Source: Aequorivita sinensis
Lineage (GTDB): Bacteria > Bacteroidota > Bacteroidia > Flavobacteriales > Flavobacteriaceae
NCBI RefSeq assembly: GCF_006346335.1
Contig: NZ_VDMC01000011.1
Span: 17,630-81,629, forward strand
DNA: 64,000 bases
Reading direction: 5' to 3'
Below are positions 52,875 through 60,881 of this stretch, piece by piece. The translations under genes and the position numbers were made by a program. The stretch's first letter is position 1, and each line of letters opens with the position of its first letter. The notes beneath the pieces are model-generated. The model saw only the letters and a list, made by a program, of their open reading frames with translations. It searched no databases and was not told the DNA's origin.

Positions 52875-54089
52875 CTACTCAACACCATTTACATAATCTT
52901 TTAGGTACTCAAAATTTGAAGTAAGTTTTCCGTCGCCGGTTGTCATTTGCGAACGTTTCAAAATACCATCCTTATCGTTATTAAAAAACGCTGGTATTAC
53001 GTGTTCAAAAAACATTTCGCCAAAACCTTCACTTGCATTTTTAGGTAATTCGCAAGGTAAGTTATCTACAGCCATTACAGCTATAGATCCAGGAGCGCCT
53101 AATTTAGTTTCACTTTCGGTTATAGGGTCATATCCATAAAAAGGGTCTGCGATTGTAGAAGCTCGAATCGTACAAGCAACAGGACCATCGATGTCACAAG
53201 AAACATCAGCGACAAAGTTGATTTTAAATTCAGGGTTTCTAGCATCTTCTCTAGTAAAAAGATATGGAGCATTATTTCCATAGAAGTGTCCAGAAATAAA
53301 CATATCGCTCACTTTTGCATATTTCATAAAATCACTTTCATAACCTGAAGGATCTTTATAAAATTCCCTTTTATTGAACTCACCCCCATCTTTACGTTTA
53401 TTGTATTCAGAAACATCAATCAAACAATAAACAGGCTCATCAAATTCTTTCGTAAGGTAATCTTCATCACTTACTTCACGAATTTTTAAATGGTCTAAAA
53501 CTCTTTTTGCTCCTTTAGTTACTTTACCTGTTCCTGAAAGAACAATTTTCATATTCGGGATGGTAATTTTATCCAATTCTGCTTTTACAGCTTTTAAATC
53601 TGGCAGGTTTTCAACTTTAGGTAAATCGTATAAATTATCGCGTAAACCTAAGCCTCTAATACCATTATAAGCACCAACTAGTCCAGCGTAATAACCAAAT
53701 CCAATTAATCGCTTATTAGATTTATTTACTATAGTTTCATGATCGAACATTTCTATATTTTTCTCCAACATAGCCTTTAATAGCTTACGATTATACGGCT
53801 GCTTTTTAATAGTATGACTGAAGTAGAAATATTTTTTATTAGGAATTAATGCCTCTACGGGAACTTCCTTTACACCCAACATTACATCTGCCTCTGACAC
53901 ATCCTCTAGAACTTCAAATCCTGCATTGCGGTAGGCCTCATCAGGAAAAATACGAACATCTGAAGATTCCACGATAATTCGTGCATCGGGAAACTCTTTT
54001 ATGACTTCTTGACATTTTTCTGGTGAAAAAACTACGCGACGGTCTGGCGGATTCTTACGTTCTTTTATAATAGCAAAGGTTATTGGCAT
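52875..54089 (-). CDS. Saccharopine/alanine-dehydrogenase-like NAD(P)-dependent oxidoreductase
   Basis: The chosen ATG gives 404 residues starting MPITFAIIKERKNPPDRRVV; an ATG seven codons upstream is less likely. The N-terminal AlaDh/PNT-like domain (DRRVVFSPEKCQEVIKEFPD, ADVMLGVKEVPVEAL, FSHTIKKQPYNRKLLKAML) precedes a Rossmann domain (IPNMKIVLSGTGKVTKGAKR). The C-terminal part has FVADVSCDIDGPVACTIRAS and DNLPCELPKNASEGFG. This is the layout of lysine-forming saccharopine dehydrogenases. Substrate is not certain. It lies upstream of the SDR gene on the same strand and divergent from tmRNA. Confidence 0.85.
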   Translation of the reverse strand: MPITFAIIKERKNPPDRRVVFSPEKCQEVIKEFPDARIIVESSDVRIFPDEAYRNAGFEVLEDVSEADVMLGVKEVPVEALIPNKKYFYFSHTIKKQPYNRKLLKAMLEKNIEMFDHETIVNKSNKRLIGFGYYAGLVGAYNGIRGLGLRDNLYDLPKVENLPDLKAVKAELDKITIPNMKIVLSGTGKVTKGAKRVLDHLKIREVSDEDYLTKEFDEPVYCLIDVSEYNKRKDGGEFNKREFYKDPSGYESDFMKYAKVSDMFISGHFYGNNAPYLFTREDARNPEFKINFVADVSCDIDGPVACTIRASTIADPFYGYDPITESETKLGAPGSIAVMAVDNLPCELPKNASEGFGEMFFEHVIPAFFNNDKDGILKRSQMTTGDGKLTSNFEYLKDYVNGVE

Positions 54090-54135
54090 TTTGGTATATT
54101 TTTTGAACAAATGAGTATTGGAATTTATAGGAACG

Positions 54136-54163
54136 CAAATGTAATAGATTTCTTGTATCTTTG
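54136..54163. promoter_or_regulatory. Overlapping divergent promoters (saccharopine-like gene and tmRNA)
   Basis: On the minus strand TACATTTG (54136-54143) and on the plus strand TATCTTTG (54156-54163) both match TAnnTTTG exactly. They lie 12 bp apart and face opposite ways. The plus motif is 90 bp before the mature tmRNA 5' end, leaving a leader for RNase P processing. Such close packing implies mutual interference of the two promoters. Confidence 0.55.
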
Positions 54164-54252
54164 CACGTTTGTTAGTAGCTAGATGATAGAGAAAATGTAG
54201 CGTAAACGTTGTTTATTTCTGTTAATTATCTGAAAATCACTGACAAATAAAT

Positions 54253-54648
54253 GGGGCCGACTGGTTTTGACAGCGGGTCTAATTGTATTGTAAGCATGCC
54301 GAGCGCTGGGATATAGCTCGTAAATATCATATTTCACACTTTTTAAACGGCGAGAATAACTACGCCCTAGCTGCATAATCCGAATCATAGTAGGATGTGC
54401 CTCGGCCCACAAGGTGGGCAAGCAGGAAGTCACTCAACGGCCTTGGTTTACGGCGGTTGATTTAGTGGCTTCGTAAAAGTAAACCTAGCGATGCTAGTGC
54501 TTTGATGGCATCGTGAAGCTCAAGTAAAGATAAGGAGTGCGTTGGTAGTTTTCGACCGGCAATCTCACGAAAATCTAAATGAAAACTAAGCATGTAGAAA
54601 GCATTATGGTTGCACGTTTGGACGGGAGTTCGAATCTCCCCGGCTCCA
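54253..54648 (+). ncRNA. ssrA: Transfer-messenger RNA (tmRNA)
   Basis: The 5' end GGGGCCGACTGGTTTTGACA and the 3' end GACGGGAGTTCGAATCTCCC then CGGCTCCA form the tRNA-like domain, with paired acceptor ends GGGGCCG/CGGCTCC. The tag frame is 54349-54378: GGC GAG AAT AAC TAC GCC CTA GCT GCA TAA, coding GENNYALAA, with the usual C-terminal ALAA degron. Length (about 396 nt) is normal. It rescues stalled ribosomes with SmpB. The 3' CCA is not encoded. Its 3' tail is duplicated downstream. Confidence 0.97.
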
Positions 54649-54997
54649 CTGATCACATAGAAAACCACGCCAATAGGCGTGGTTTTGTTGTTTTATGGAG
54701 AAATTGAGCTCGCTCAAAATTTCAGAATAAAATTACAAAGCAAGGACGCAGTCCGTGGTTTTCTATTTGCAGGACTGGTGCCTATGGAGATCACATTTTT
54801 TATTGTAACCTCCCCGGCTCCACTGATCACTTAGAAAACCACGCCAATAGGTATGGTTTTGTTGTTTTATGAAGAAATTGAGCTGGCTCAAAATTTCGGA
54901 ATAAAATAACAAAATAACTACGCAGTACGTGGTTTTCTATTTGCAGAACTGGTGCCCATGGAGATCACATTTTTTATTGTAATCTTTTCGGTTACAC
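54633..54997 (+). repeat. 174-bp tandem repeat starting in the tmRNA 3' end
   Basis: Unit A (54633-54806) and unit B (54807-54980) are about 85-90% alike. Each begins with the tmRNA tail (AATCTCCCCGGCTCCACTGA type). A third start survives at 54981-54997 in decayed form (AATCTTTTCGGTTACAC). Each unit also has outer 12-bp inverted repeats, TAGAAAACCACG and CGTGGTTTTCTA, about 85 bp apart, and an inner TTGAGC/GCTCAA hairpin. This could be simple tandem duplication or the scar of an element that used ssrA as attachment site. Confidence 0.8.
54661..54686 (+). terminator. Intrinsic terminator of tmRNA
   Basis: A perfect 11-bp stem (AAAACCACGCC with GGCGTGGTTTT, loop AATA) is followed by GTTGTTTTA, 13 bp after the tmRNA 3' end. 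In repeat unit B the same stem is broken (GGTATGGTTTT), so only this copy works. Confidence 0.85.
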
Positions 54998-55030
54998 AAT
55001 AAAAAATTACGAAAACAATAGTTCTAATGT

Positions 55031-55717
55031 TTAAGGCAGATACTCTTCAACCAACAACTTTACTCCAGTTGTAGCTTTCTCCTGTAGTACTAATAAATTT
55101 ATACCTTTTTCCACATCAGGCTTTATATCAATATAAACTGTTTGAGCATCTACAGGAACAGACAGTAACAATGATCCCGCTGGTTGCACTACCATTGAAG
55201 TACCAACAATTACAAACAAATCTGCCGTTTCAGCTATTGTAATGGCTTTCTCAATTTCAGCAACTTCTTCCCCAAACCATACTATATGTGGTCTTAATTG
55301 ACCTCCATCGGCTGCCAAATCACCAAGTTGAATATCTTTAGTGTACGGGTAAATATGGTTTTTATCTTTAATGCTTCTACATTTGGTCAGTTCACCATGC
55401 AAATGCAAAACATTTGTAGAGCCAGCTCTTTCGTGTAGGTTGTCTACATTTTGTGTAATAACAGACACTTCATACCTATCTTCTAATTCAGCAATTAATT
55501 TGTGCGCTAAGTTTGGTTGAGCTTTTTCAACCTCTCTTCTTCTTTCATTATAAAAATCCAATACAAGTTGTGGGTTTTTGTTAAACCCTTCTATAGAGGC
55601 TACTTCTTCAAGCTTATGGTTAGACCAGAGTCCGTTATTGTCTCTAAATGTAGGAATGCCACTTTCTTTACTAATCCCTGCACCGGTAAAAAATACTATG
55701 TGATGTTTGTGCTTCAT
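55031..55717 (-). CDS. Sir2-type NAD-dependent protein deacylase
   Basis: This 228-residue sirtuin has GAGISKESGIPTFRDNNGLW (NAD binding), TQNVDNLHERAG and the catalytic His in VLHLHGELTK, then RPHIVWFGEEV and VGTSMVVQPAG. The small domain lacks the usual four zinc cysteines (only TKCRSIKDKNHIYPY has one), as in many Bacteroidota CobB-like proteins. It removes acyl groups from lysines using NAD+. It is the last gene of a tight minus-strand group of four, 12 bp after the 55730 gene. Whether it belongs to a system with the three unknown genes or is a resident gene they landed beside is open. Confidence 0.88.
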   Translation of the reverse strand: MKHKHHIVFFTGAGISKESGIPTFRDNNGLWSNHKLEEVASIEGFNKNPQLVLDFYNERRREVEKAQPNLAHKLIAELEDRYEVSVITQNVDNLHERAGSTNVLHLHGELTKCRSIKDKNHIYPYTKDIQLGDLAADGGQLRPHIVWFGEEVAEIEKAITIAETADLFVIVGTSMVVQPAGSLLLSVPVDAQTVYIDIKPDVEKGINLLVLQEKATTGVKLLVEEYLP

Positions 55718-55729
55718 AAGTTTGGTTTT

Positions 55730-56506
55730 CTATATGGTTATTACTTTTTTCCCTATTAATTTTATCTTCTTAACAAACGAGAATGATTTACCATCGTAAA
55801 TAGCACTGTAATCTAAATCCCTTTTTAATAGCTCATCCTGAAGTAGCATTATATCGCTTTGCATTTCAATGCTGAAATGCGTTCGCCCAACGTACGTATT
55901 AAACAATTCGATAAGACCTATTTCGTCAAGTTCAATCAGTTTCTTCATATATTTTAATCTAGACTCTGGAATAGCCCCATGTTTCATTTTGATATTTCTT
56001 AATACAGATTGCTCTGCCTTCTGTACACCTATTTCTTTCCATACATTAAATTTAACGATTGGAAAATCAACCTCTCGAACCTCCTTCTCAACCTTTTCCT
56101 TATACCAGACGAAGTTCCCATCAGCATTTATTAAACTGCCTAACCAAGGAATATTTTTACAAGTAGGGTGAGGCTGATTAAGGTAAGGTGAATATGTATC
56201 TCCAGCACCATGTATTAACTCTTCATCAGCAAATACATAATCCCGTTTATTTACAAAACCCAAAGGGCGAAGCCGATTTTCAACAATTTGTATAAGGTTG
56301 TAAGGTGGAGAGACCATCTCAGCTACAACTAATAGTTTCCCATTAGTCTGTCCATTTAAATCAAACTTTGTAATAAAATCTTTCAATGTTCCAAACTTCT
56401 TGTTGACCGAGGCTACATTTATTATTAGACTTGAAAAGACGATGGGCATCTGGTCGTTATCTAAAAACTCTTGCCTGTTTTCCAATGTATTATTATTATT
56501 TCTCAT
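55730..56506 (-). CDS. Hypothetical protein, third gene of the Sir2-linked cluster
   Basis: This 258-residue soluble protein has no signal or membrane segment. I recognise no family. It has an ordered core: IVFSSLIINVASVNKKFGTL, LLVVAEMVSPPYNLIQIVEN, NKRDYVFADEELIHGAGDTY, FPIVKFNVWKEIGVQKAEQS and IPESRLKYMKKLIELDEIGL. The closing RTHFSIEMQSDIMLLQDELL and the basic tail KKIKLIGKKVITI are notable. It is 10 bp after the 56517 gene and 12 bp before sir2, so it is co-transcribed with both. Presence of all four in the same operon elsewhere would be the test of a shared function. Confidence 0.75.
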   Translation of the reverse strand: MRNNNNTLENRQEFLDNDQMPIVFSSLIINVASVNKKFGTLKDFITKFDLNGQTNGKLLVVAEMVSPPYNLIQIVENRLRPLGFVNKRDYVFADEELIHGAGDTYSPYLNQPHPTCKNIPWLGSLINADGNFVWYKEKVEKEVREVDFPIVKFNVWKEIGVQKAEQSVLRNIKMKHGAIPESRLKYMKKLIELDEIGLIELFNTYVGRTHFSIEMQSDIMLLQDELLKRDLDYSAIYDGKSFSFVKKIKLIGKKVITI

Positions 56507-56516
56507 AAATTCAAGT

Positions 56517-56885
56517 TTATTCCATCAAACAAATTTCATCACATTTAAATGCCCCATACTTTTTATAATACTGGCTTTCTCTATTCCACAATACAATATA
56601 CTTAGCACGTGTTTGAATTCTAAAAGAACCTTTACTCGAAATCAAACTAAATCCTTTTCCAGAGAATTTAAATTCTTCATCAAAATACCAAATCTCATAG
56701 GGTGATACATTGGTGAAATCTAATAAAGCCACGACATTCTCAGCAGGTAAACATAACAAATAAGGAAATCTATCTTGTGTAATGATTTCTGATACATCAA
56801 TAAAATCTTTTTCTATAGAAGAGAAAATCACATCAATTGGTTGTGAGATTTTTGAATTGCTTAAATTGACATTAGTGGGATTCAT
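56517..56885 (-). CDS. Hypothetical protein, second gene of the Sir2-linked cluster
   Basis: This 122-residue protein is probably mostly beta-structured: RFPYLLCLPAENVVALLDFT, VSPYEIWYFDEEFKFSGKGF, GSFRIQTRAKYIVLWNRESQ. There is no signal peptide or membrane helix. Its size suits a small regulatory or immunity-type partner, but this is a guess. It lies 102 bp after the 56988 gene and 10 bp before the 55730 gene on the same strand. Confidence 0.7.
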   Translation of the reverse strand: MNPTNVNLSNSKISQPIDVIFSSIEKDFIDVSEIITQDRFPYLLCLPAENVVALLDFTNVSPYEIWYFDEEFKFSGKGFSLISSKGSFRIQTRAKYIVLWNRESQYYKKYGAFKCDEICLME

Positions 56886-56987
56886 ATTATTTATTAATTA
56901 TAAGTTGTGGAGGTGATAGTTGGTGGTAATCTTTCACCTTAATAATTCTTGTATTTTTTAAGGTTGCTATATATCGTTTAAACTTTC

Positions 56988-57635
56988 CTACATCCGTAAA
57001 TGATAAACGTTCGAATTGTTCCTCCTTATTCCTTTGAAAAAGAAACCACCCATTTCTGGTATATCTTCAATTAAATCAAAAGCGAGACAGTCTTTAGGAA
57101 GATTTTCGAAGATTAAAGTGAACGAGAAAATTGTCCCAGGCTTAACAAAGCACCAGTTAGGATATACTGCGATATTTTCACTAAAAAGCATTTTAGACTT
57201 CCTTGCAGTCTGATGGCATTTTAGGTAAGTGTTATTCCAAATTCGCAATCTTTGAACATCGCGATATGGACCTAAATCGATATGAATAATTACCTGAGAT
57301 TCCGTATCTGTTTGTGTAGCAAATTTTTTCTTTATCTCCTTGGCGATTTGAATTTTTGGGTCTTCTATTTCTAGGCTTAAATTTGGAATTCCAGAGCCTT
57401 CATTAATGTTTAAAATAGTGTCTTTGAAATCAATTGGTGTTTTATTAAACCTCCTAATAATTGCTTTACGAATAGCTATTAAACGTAAAGCTTGTAAATG
57501 TACGCCCTCAATATTGGCTGTATGCGCACTTTTGTAATTGTCTATGAGTTCTTCATCAGACAAGTTTTCAAAAACTTCTAAGAAGTTTGAGATATGCAGT
57601 TCTCTCTCTCTTCTGCTTGATAAAAGATGTTCCAT
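56988..57635 (-). CDS. Hypothetical protein, first gene of the Sir2-linked cluster
   Basis: This 215-residue protein has a helical N-terminus (about 1-75: LEVFENLSDEELIDNYKSAH, LQALRLIAIRKAIIRRFNKT). The C-terminal domain is beta-rich (about 110-215: VIIHIDLGPYRDVQRLRIWN, TIFSFTLIFENLPKDCLAFD, LIEDIPEMGGFFFKGIRRNN). Its FE-LP-xx-DLIE-x-F-GI pattern is common to C-terminal beta-sandwiches of many Bacteroidota proteins of unknown role. It leads the four-gene group. A TTTG and TAATTTTT-like promoter may lie upstream but is not convincing. Confidence 0.7.
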   Translation of the reverse strand: MEHLLSSRRERELHISNFLEVFENLSDEELIDNYKSAHTANIEGVHLQALRLIAIRKAIIRRFNKTPIDFKDTILNINEGSGIPNLSLEIEDPKIQIAKEIKKKFATQTDTESQVIIHIDLGPYRDVQRLRIWNNTYLKCHQTARKSKMLFSENIAVYPNWCFVKPGTIFSFTLIFENLPKDCLAFDLIEDIPEMGGFFFKGIRRNNSNVYHLRM

Positions 57636-58166
57636 AATAGATTTAATTAAAAAATTAAACCATTACAAAAAAACAAATGAAATGTGTAGGATAACATATT
57701 TTTCCTGGACCGGCTCATCGTTTTAGCACCTTCGCCTGTTTGGGCAGGTTGCTGTTTCAATTAAGAAACTCGTAATGATACTACATAAATACAATTTATT
57801 TTTAAATAAGACAAGAATAAATTATGATTTTATCAATATACAATGAAACCAGTTTCATATAATACACATAGCTATAGCGGCGTATATAAATTTTTTGTGT
57901 TTTATTATATACTCAAAACCCAAGATAATAGTTGAGCCAGTTTGAAGTGCCGTTGCAGATATAATAAAGTATCTTGTAAAGTAAAAAATCACTTTTCAAT
58001 TACAACAAAGAAGTGAGTCGCAAAATGTATTCAATAGAAACTCCAATCATCAACTTATTCCTAAGCCAATAACCGATTTCTCTAATAATCACCGAGTCGA
58101 TATCTTAGAAATAAACTAAATTTTTATGACGTCAGATTTTCCTGAAAAAGAAATTGATCTAAAAAA
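57636..58166. other. Intergenic region with a GC-richer structured segment
   Basis: This 530-bp gap separates the Sir2-linked cluster from the RNA methyltransferase gene. It is AT-rich except for about 57704-57770. There CCGGCTC (57710-57716) repeats seven bases of the tmRNA tail, and AGCACC...GGTTGCT forms a partly paired stem around GCCTGTTTGGGC. No open frame with protein-like composition is seen, though a 28-codon frame at 58127 is possible but unsupported. The segment may mark the outer edge of inserted DNA. Confidence 0.4.
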
Positions 58167-59324
58167 TTACTGCTTAGAAGCTTTTCTACTTCCTTCATAC
58201 ATTTCATAACGCACAAGTTTGGATTCTAATTTCCCGTTGAACAACTTAATTTTTCTGGAAGGCCGAAGTCCAACAAATTTAAGTGCTTCCATATTTGAAG
58301 TAATCATCCAAGCCTGAGTTCCAGGATAGCCACGTTTTAATGTATTCCCGATAGAGCTATAAAACTCCTGAACATCATTCACAGATATTCTTTCATCATA
58401 AGGCGGGTTGAAAACCATATACAACGACTTTTCTCCCTGTTTTTCACTTTCAAAAAAATCTTGTTGTCTTACCTCAATAAATTCTTGAAGATTTGCACTT
58501 TTTATATTCTCCTTAGATTTATGAACAGCAACAGGATCAGAATCGAAACCATAAATTTTATGAGGGAAATCACGAACTTTTTTAAGAGCTGCTTCTTCTA
58601 TTTTCTCATATAAATCTACATCAAAGTCTGGCCAAGTTTCAAAACCAAATTCCTCACGATTTAGATTAGGTGGAATATTACATGCTATCATTGCAGCTTC
58701 AGTCAACATAGTTCCACTCCCACACATTGGATCTAAAAAGTCACACTGCCCTTGCCAACCAGATAGCATTAAAATACCTGCAGCTAAAACTTCATTTATT
58801 GGAGCAAGAGTACTTTCTACTTTATAACCACGTTTGTGTAATGACTCTCCAGAACTGTCTAATGAGATAGTACAGATATTACGATCAATATGTACATTTA
58901 TTCGTAAGGTAGGGTGGTCTAAATCTACATCTGGCCTAACACCTTCCCTATCTCGAAAACGATCTACAATAGCATCTTTGGTCTTTAAAGCGATATATTG
59001 AGAATGTGTAAATACATCTGAAAAAACAGTAGCATTAACTGCTAACGAACCTTTTACGTCCATATAGTTTTCCCATGGCATCTCATAAACTTTTTTGTAT
59101 AAATCTTCTTCTGTGAAAATATTAAAGGCTGTAATTGGCTTCAGAATTTTAATTGCAGTACGGCAGCATAAGTTTGCTTTATACATAAAGCCAGTGTCTC
59201 CTTCAAAGGAAACATTTCGGGTCCCTAATTCAATAGAAGACGCTCCTAATTGACGAAGTTCCTGAGCCAGTAGCTCTTCCATCCCGAAAAGGGTCTTAGC
59301 TACCATTTTAAAATTCTTTACCAT
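58167..59324 (-). CDS. THUMP-domain class I SAM-dependent RNA methyltransferase (RlmL/TrmN-like)
   Basis: This 385-residue protein has an N-terminal THUMP-type RNA-binding domain (about 1-150: VAKTLFGMEELLAQELRQLG, KVYEMPWENYMDVKGSLAVN). The UPF0020 methyltransferase domain has LDPMCGSGTMLTEAAMIACN (SAM motif, about 198-217), YGFDSDPVAVHKSKENIKSA and the catalytic MVFNPPYDERI (NPPY). Such enzymes N2-methylate guanine in 23S rRNA or tRNA. The start may be ATG 1 or ATG 7, both near the family's usual N-terminus. A -7 motif (59346-59353) lies just upstream; the neighbour on the other side is divergent. Confidence 0.9.
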   Translation of the reverse strand: MVKNFKMVAKTLFGMEELLAQELRQLGASSIELGTRNVSFEGDTGFMYKANLCCRTAIKILKPITAFNIFTEEDLYKKVYEMPWENYMDVKGSLAVNATVFSDVFTHSQYIALKTKDAIVDRFRDREGVRPDVDLDHPTLRINVHIDRNICTISLDSSGESLHKRGYKVESTLAPINEVLAAGILMLSGWQGQCDFLDPMCGSGTMLTEAAMIACNIPPNLNREEFGFETWPDFDVDLYEKIEEAALKKVRDFPHKIYGFDSDPVAVHKSKENIKSANLQEFIEVRQQDFFESEKQGEKSLYMVFNPPYDERISVNDVQEFYSSIGNTLKRGYPGTQAWMITSNMEALKFVGLRPSRKIKLFNGKLESKLVRYEMYEGSRKASKQ

Positions 59325-59345
59325 AATATATAATCAGTTTTACTG

Positions 59346-59353
59346 CAAAAATA
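59346..59353 (-). promoter_or_regulatory. Putative -7 promoter element of the THUMP methyltransferase gene
   Basis: The minus strand reads TATTTTTG, an exact match to TAnnTTTG, 21 bp before the ATG. It lies in the 58-bp gap shared with the divergent methyltransferase gene. No -33 TTTG is seen. Confidence 0.45.
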
Positions 59354-59382
59354 CAGTATTTTAGCAGTGCGAAACGATAACT

Positions 59383-60114
59383 ATGCAAAAAGAAAAAAAC
59401 AATTGGTACGCTTCCTGGTTTAACACGCCATATTACCATATTCTCTATAAAGATAGAGACCACCGAGAAGCGGCGTTGTTTATGAACACGCTTACTAATT
59501 ATTTAAAATTAAAAGAGAACGACAGTATTCTAGATCTGGCCTGTGGGAAAGGCAGACATTCAAAATATTTATATCGACAAGGGTTTAATGTAACAGGAGT
59601 AGATCTTTCTGAAGAAAGTATTGCTTATGCTAAACAATACGAAAAACCCAGGCTCCATTTTGAAGTCCACGATATGTGTTTACCATATCCCAAAAAGTTT
59701 GACGCTGTATTTAATCTTTATACAAGTTTTGGTTATTTTGAAAAAGAAGAAGATAACTTAAGAACAATTAAAGCAATAAAATCTGAATTAAAATCGAATG
59801 GATATGGGGTTATAGACTTTTTAAACGTCGATTTAGCTATAAAAAAATTAGTTCCTTCAGAAAAAAAAGAAATTGGTGGAATCTTATTTGATATTGAAAA
59901 ATATGTTGAAGATGGTTATATCATAAAAAATATCCGATTCAATGATGAAGGAGATGACTATTATTTTACTGAAAGAGTAAAAGCATTAAGATTAGAAGAC
60001 TTTCAAGACTACTTTGAGAAGGCAGGAGTAACGTTAAAAGCAGTTTTTGGAGATTACAAACTCAATAAATTTGATGAAAACACCTCAGAAAGATTAATCC
60101 TGATTTTTAACTAA
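59383..60114 (+). CDS. Class I SAM-dependent methyltransferase
   Basis: This 243-residue protein has the SAM motifs DSILDLACGKGRHSKYLYRQ (motif I, about 50-69), GFNVTGVDLSEESIAYAKQY (motif II) and FDAVFNLYTSFGYFEKEEDN (motif IV region). It resembles UbiE/Methyltransf_25 small-molecule enzymes. The substrate is unknown. It ends in TAATG overlapping the ZIP gene start by one base, so they are co-transcribed. It is divergent from the THUMP methyltransferase gene (58-bp gap), so the two share a control region. Confidence 0.88.
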   Translation: MQKEKNNWYASWFNTPYYHILYKDRDHREAALFMNTLTNYLKLKENDSILDLACGKGRHSKYLYRQGFNVTGVDLSEESIAYAKQYEKPRLHFEVHDMCLPYPKKFDAVFNLYTSFGYFEKEEDNLRTIKAIKSELKSNGYGVIDFLNVDLAIKKLVPSEKKEIGGILFDIEKYVEDGYIIKNIRFNDEGDDYYFTERVKALRLEDFQDYFEKAGVTLKAVFGDYKLNKFDENTSERLILIFN

Positions 60115-60782
60115 TGAATTATATTTTACTTTTTTTAGCCGTAGTAATAGGTTACATAGTCGCACTTTTCTTAAAGAAAAAGGAAATGCGCAATATGGAA
60201 GTTTTTCTAGCTTTTAGCGGTGGATTTCTTTTATCTATAACAGTTTTTGAATTGTTACCACACGTATTTGAAGACCATTCTAAAAGTATTGGAGTATATA
60301 TAATGCTCGGAATACTCTTGCAGCTATTTCTAGAATTCTTCTCTAAAGGTGCAGAACACGGACACATTCATCTTCATTCAGAAAACAAACATTTTCCTTG
60401 GGTCCTTTTTATTAGTTTAGGCATACATGCCTTTATGGAAGGTTTTCCAATTTCTGAAGAAAACAATTTATTAACGGCTATTATTATTCATAAGGTGCCT
60501 GTTGCCATCATTCTATCCTTCTTTTTTATAACCGCTGGGTATAAAAGAACGACTACATTGTTATTCCTATTCTTTTTTGCCTTAATGACGCCTCTAGGGA
60601 ACTATCTCTCGACTCATTACGACTTCTTCCATCAATACGAAACACCAATCACAGCGATTGTGATAGGGATCTTTTTACACGTTTCAACAACAATACTTTT
60701 TGAAAGCTCTAAAAACCATAAATTCAATCTTTCTAAAATGACAGCAGTTATCCTAGCTGTAATCATTGCTTATTTTATTTAA
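60114..60782 (+). CDS. ZIP family metal transporter
   Basis: This 222-residue inner-membrane protein has about eight helices. It carries the ZIP metal-site signatures: SLGIHAFMEGFPI (HAxxEG, helix IV) and IIIHKVPVAIILSFF (HKxPxx, helix V). A His-rich cytosolic loop (EHGHIHLHSENKH) fits metal sensing. ZIP proteins import zinc, iron or other divalent cations; specificity is unknown. The one-base overlap with the methyltransferase gene couples translation. Confidence 0.9.
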   Translation: MNYILLFLAVVIGYIVALFLKKKEMRNMEVFLAFSGGFLLSITVFELLPHVFEDHSKSIGVYIMLGILLQLFLEFFSKGAEHGHIHLHSENKHFPWVLFISLGIHAFMEGFPISEENNLLTAIIIHKVPVAIILSFFFITAGYKRTTTLLFLFFFALMTPLGNYLSTHYDFFHQYETPITAIVIGIFLHVSTTILFESSKNHKFNLSKMTAVILAVIIAYFI

Positions 60783-60881
60783 TTTACTTTAGAAGTATTG
60801 GCTTGAGGTTTCCGTGCCTATCTCGAGTTGAAGTGCATTGGCAACCATTCGTAAGTCGCTATAAGTGAATTTATCATCAAT

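Noticed and set aside
54179..54668. Two minus-strand open frames over the tmRNA
   Set aside because: They lie on the complement of ssrA, whose tRNA-like ends and tag frame are unambiguous.
58127..58213. 28-codon plus-strand frame beginning ATG ACG TCA
   Set aside because: It overlaps the antisense 3' end of the methyltransferase gene and has no support as a gene.
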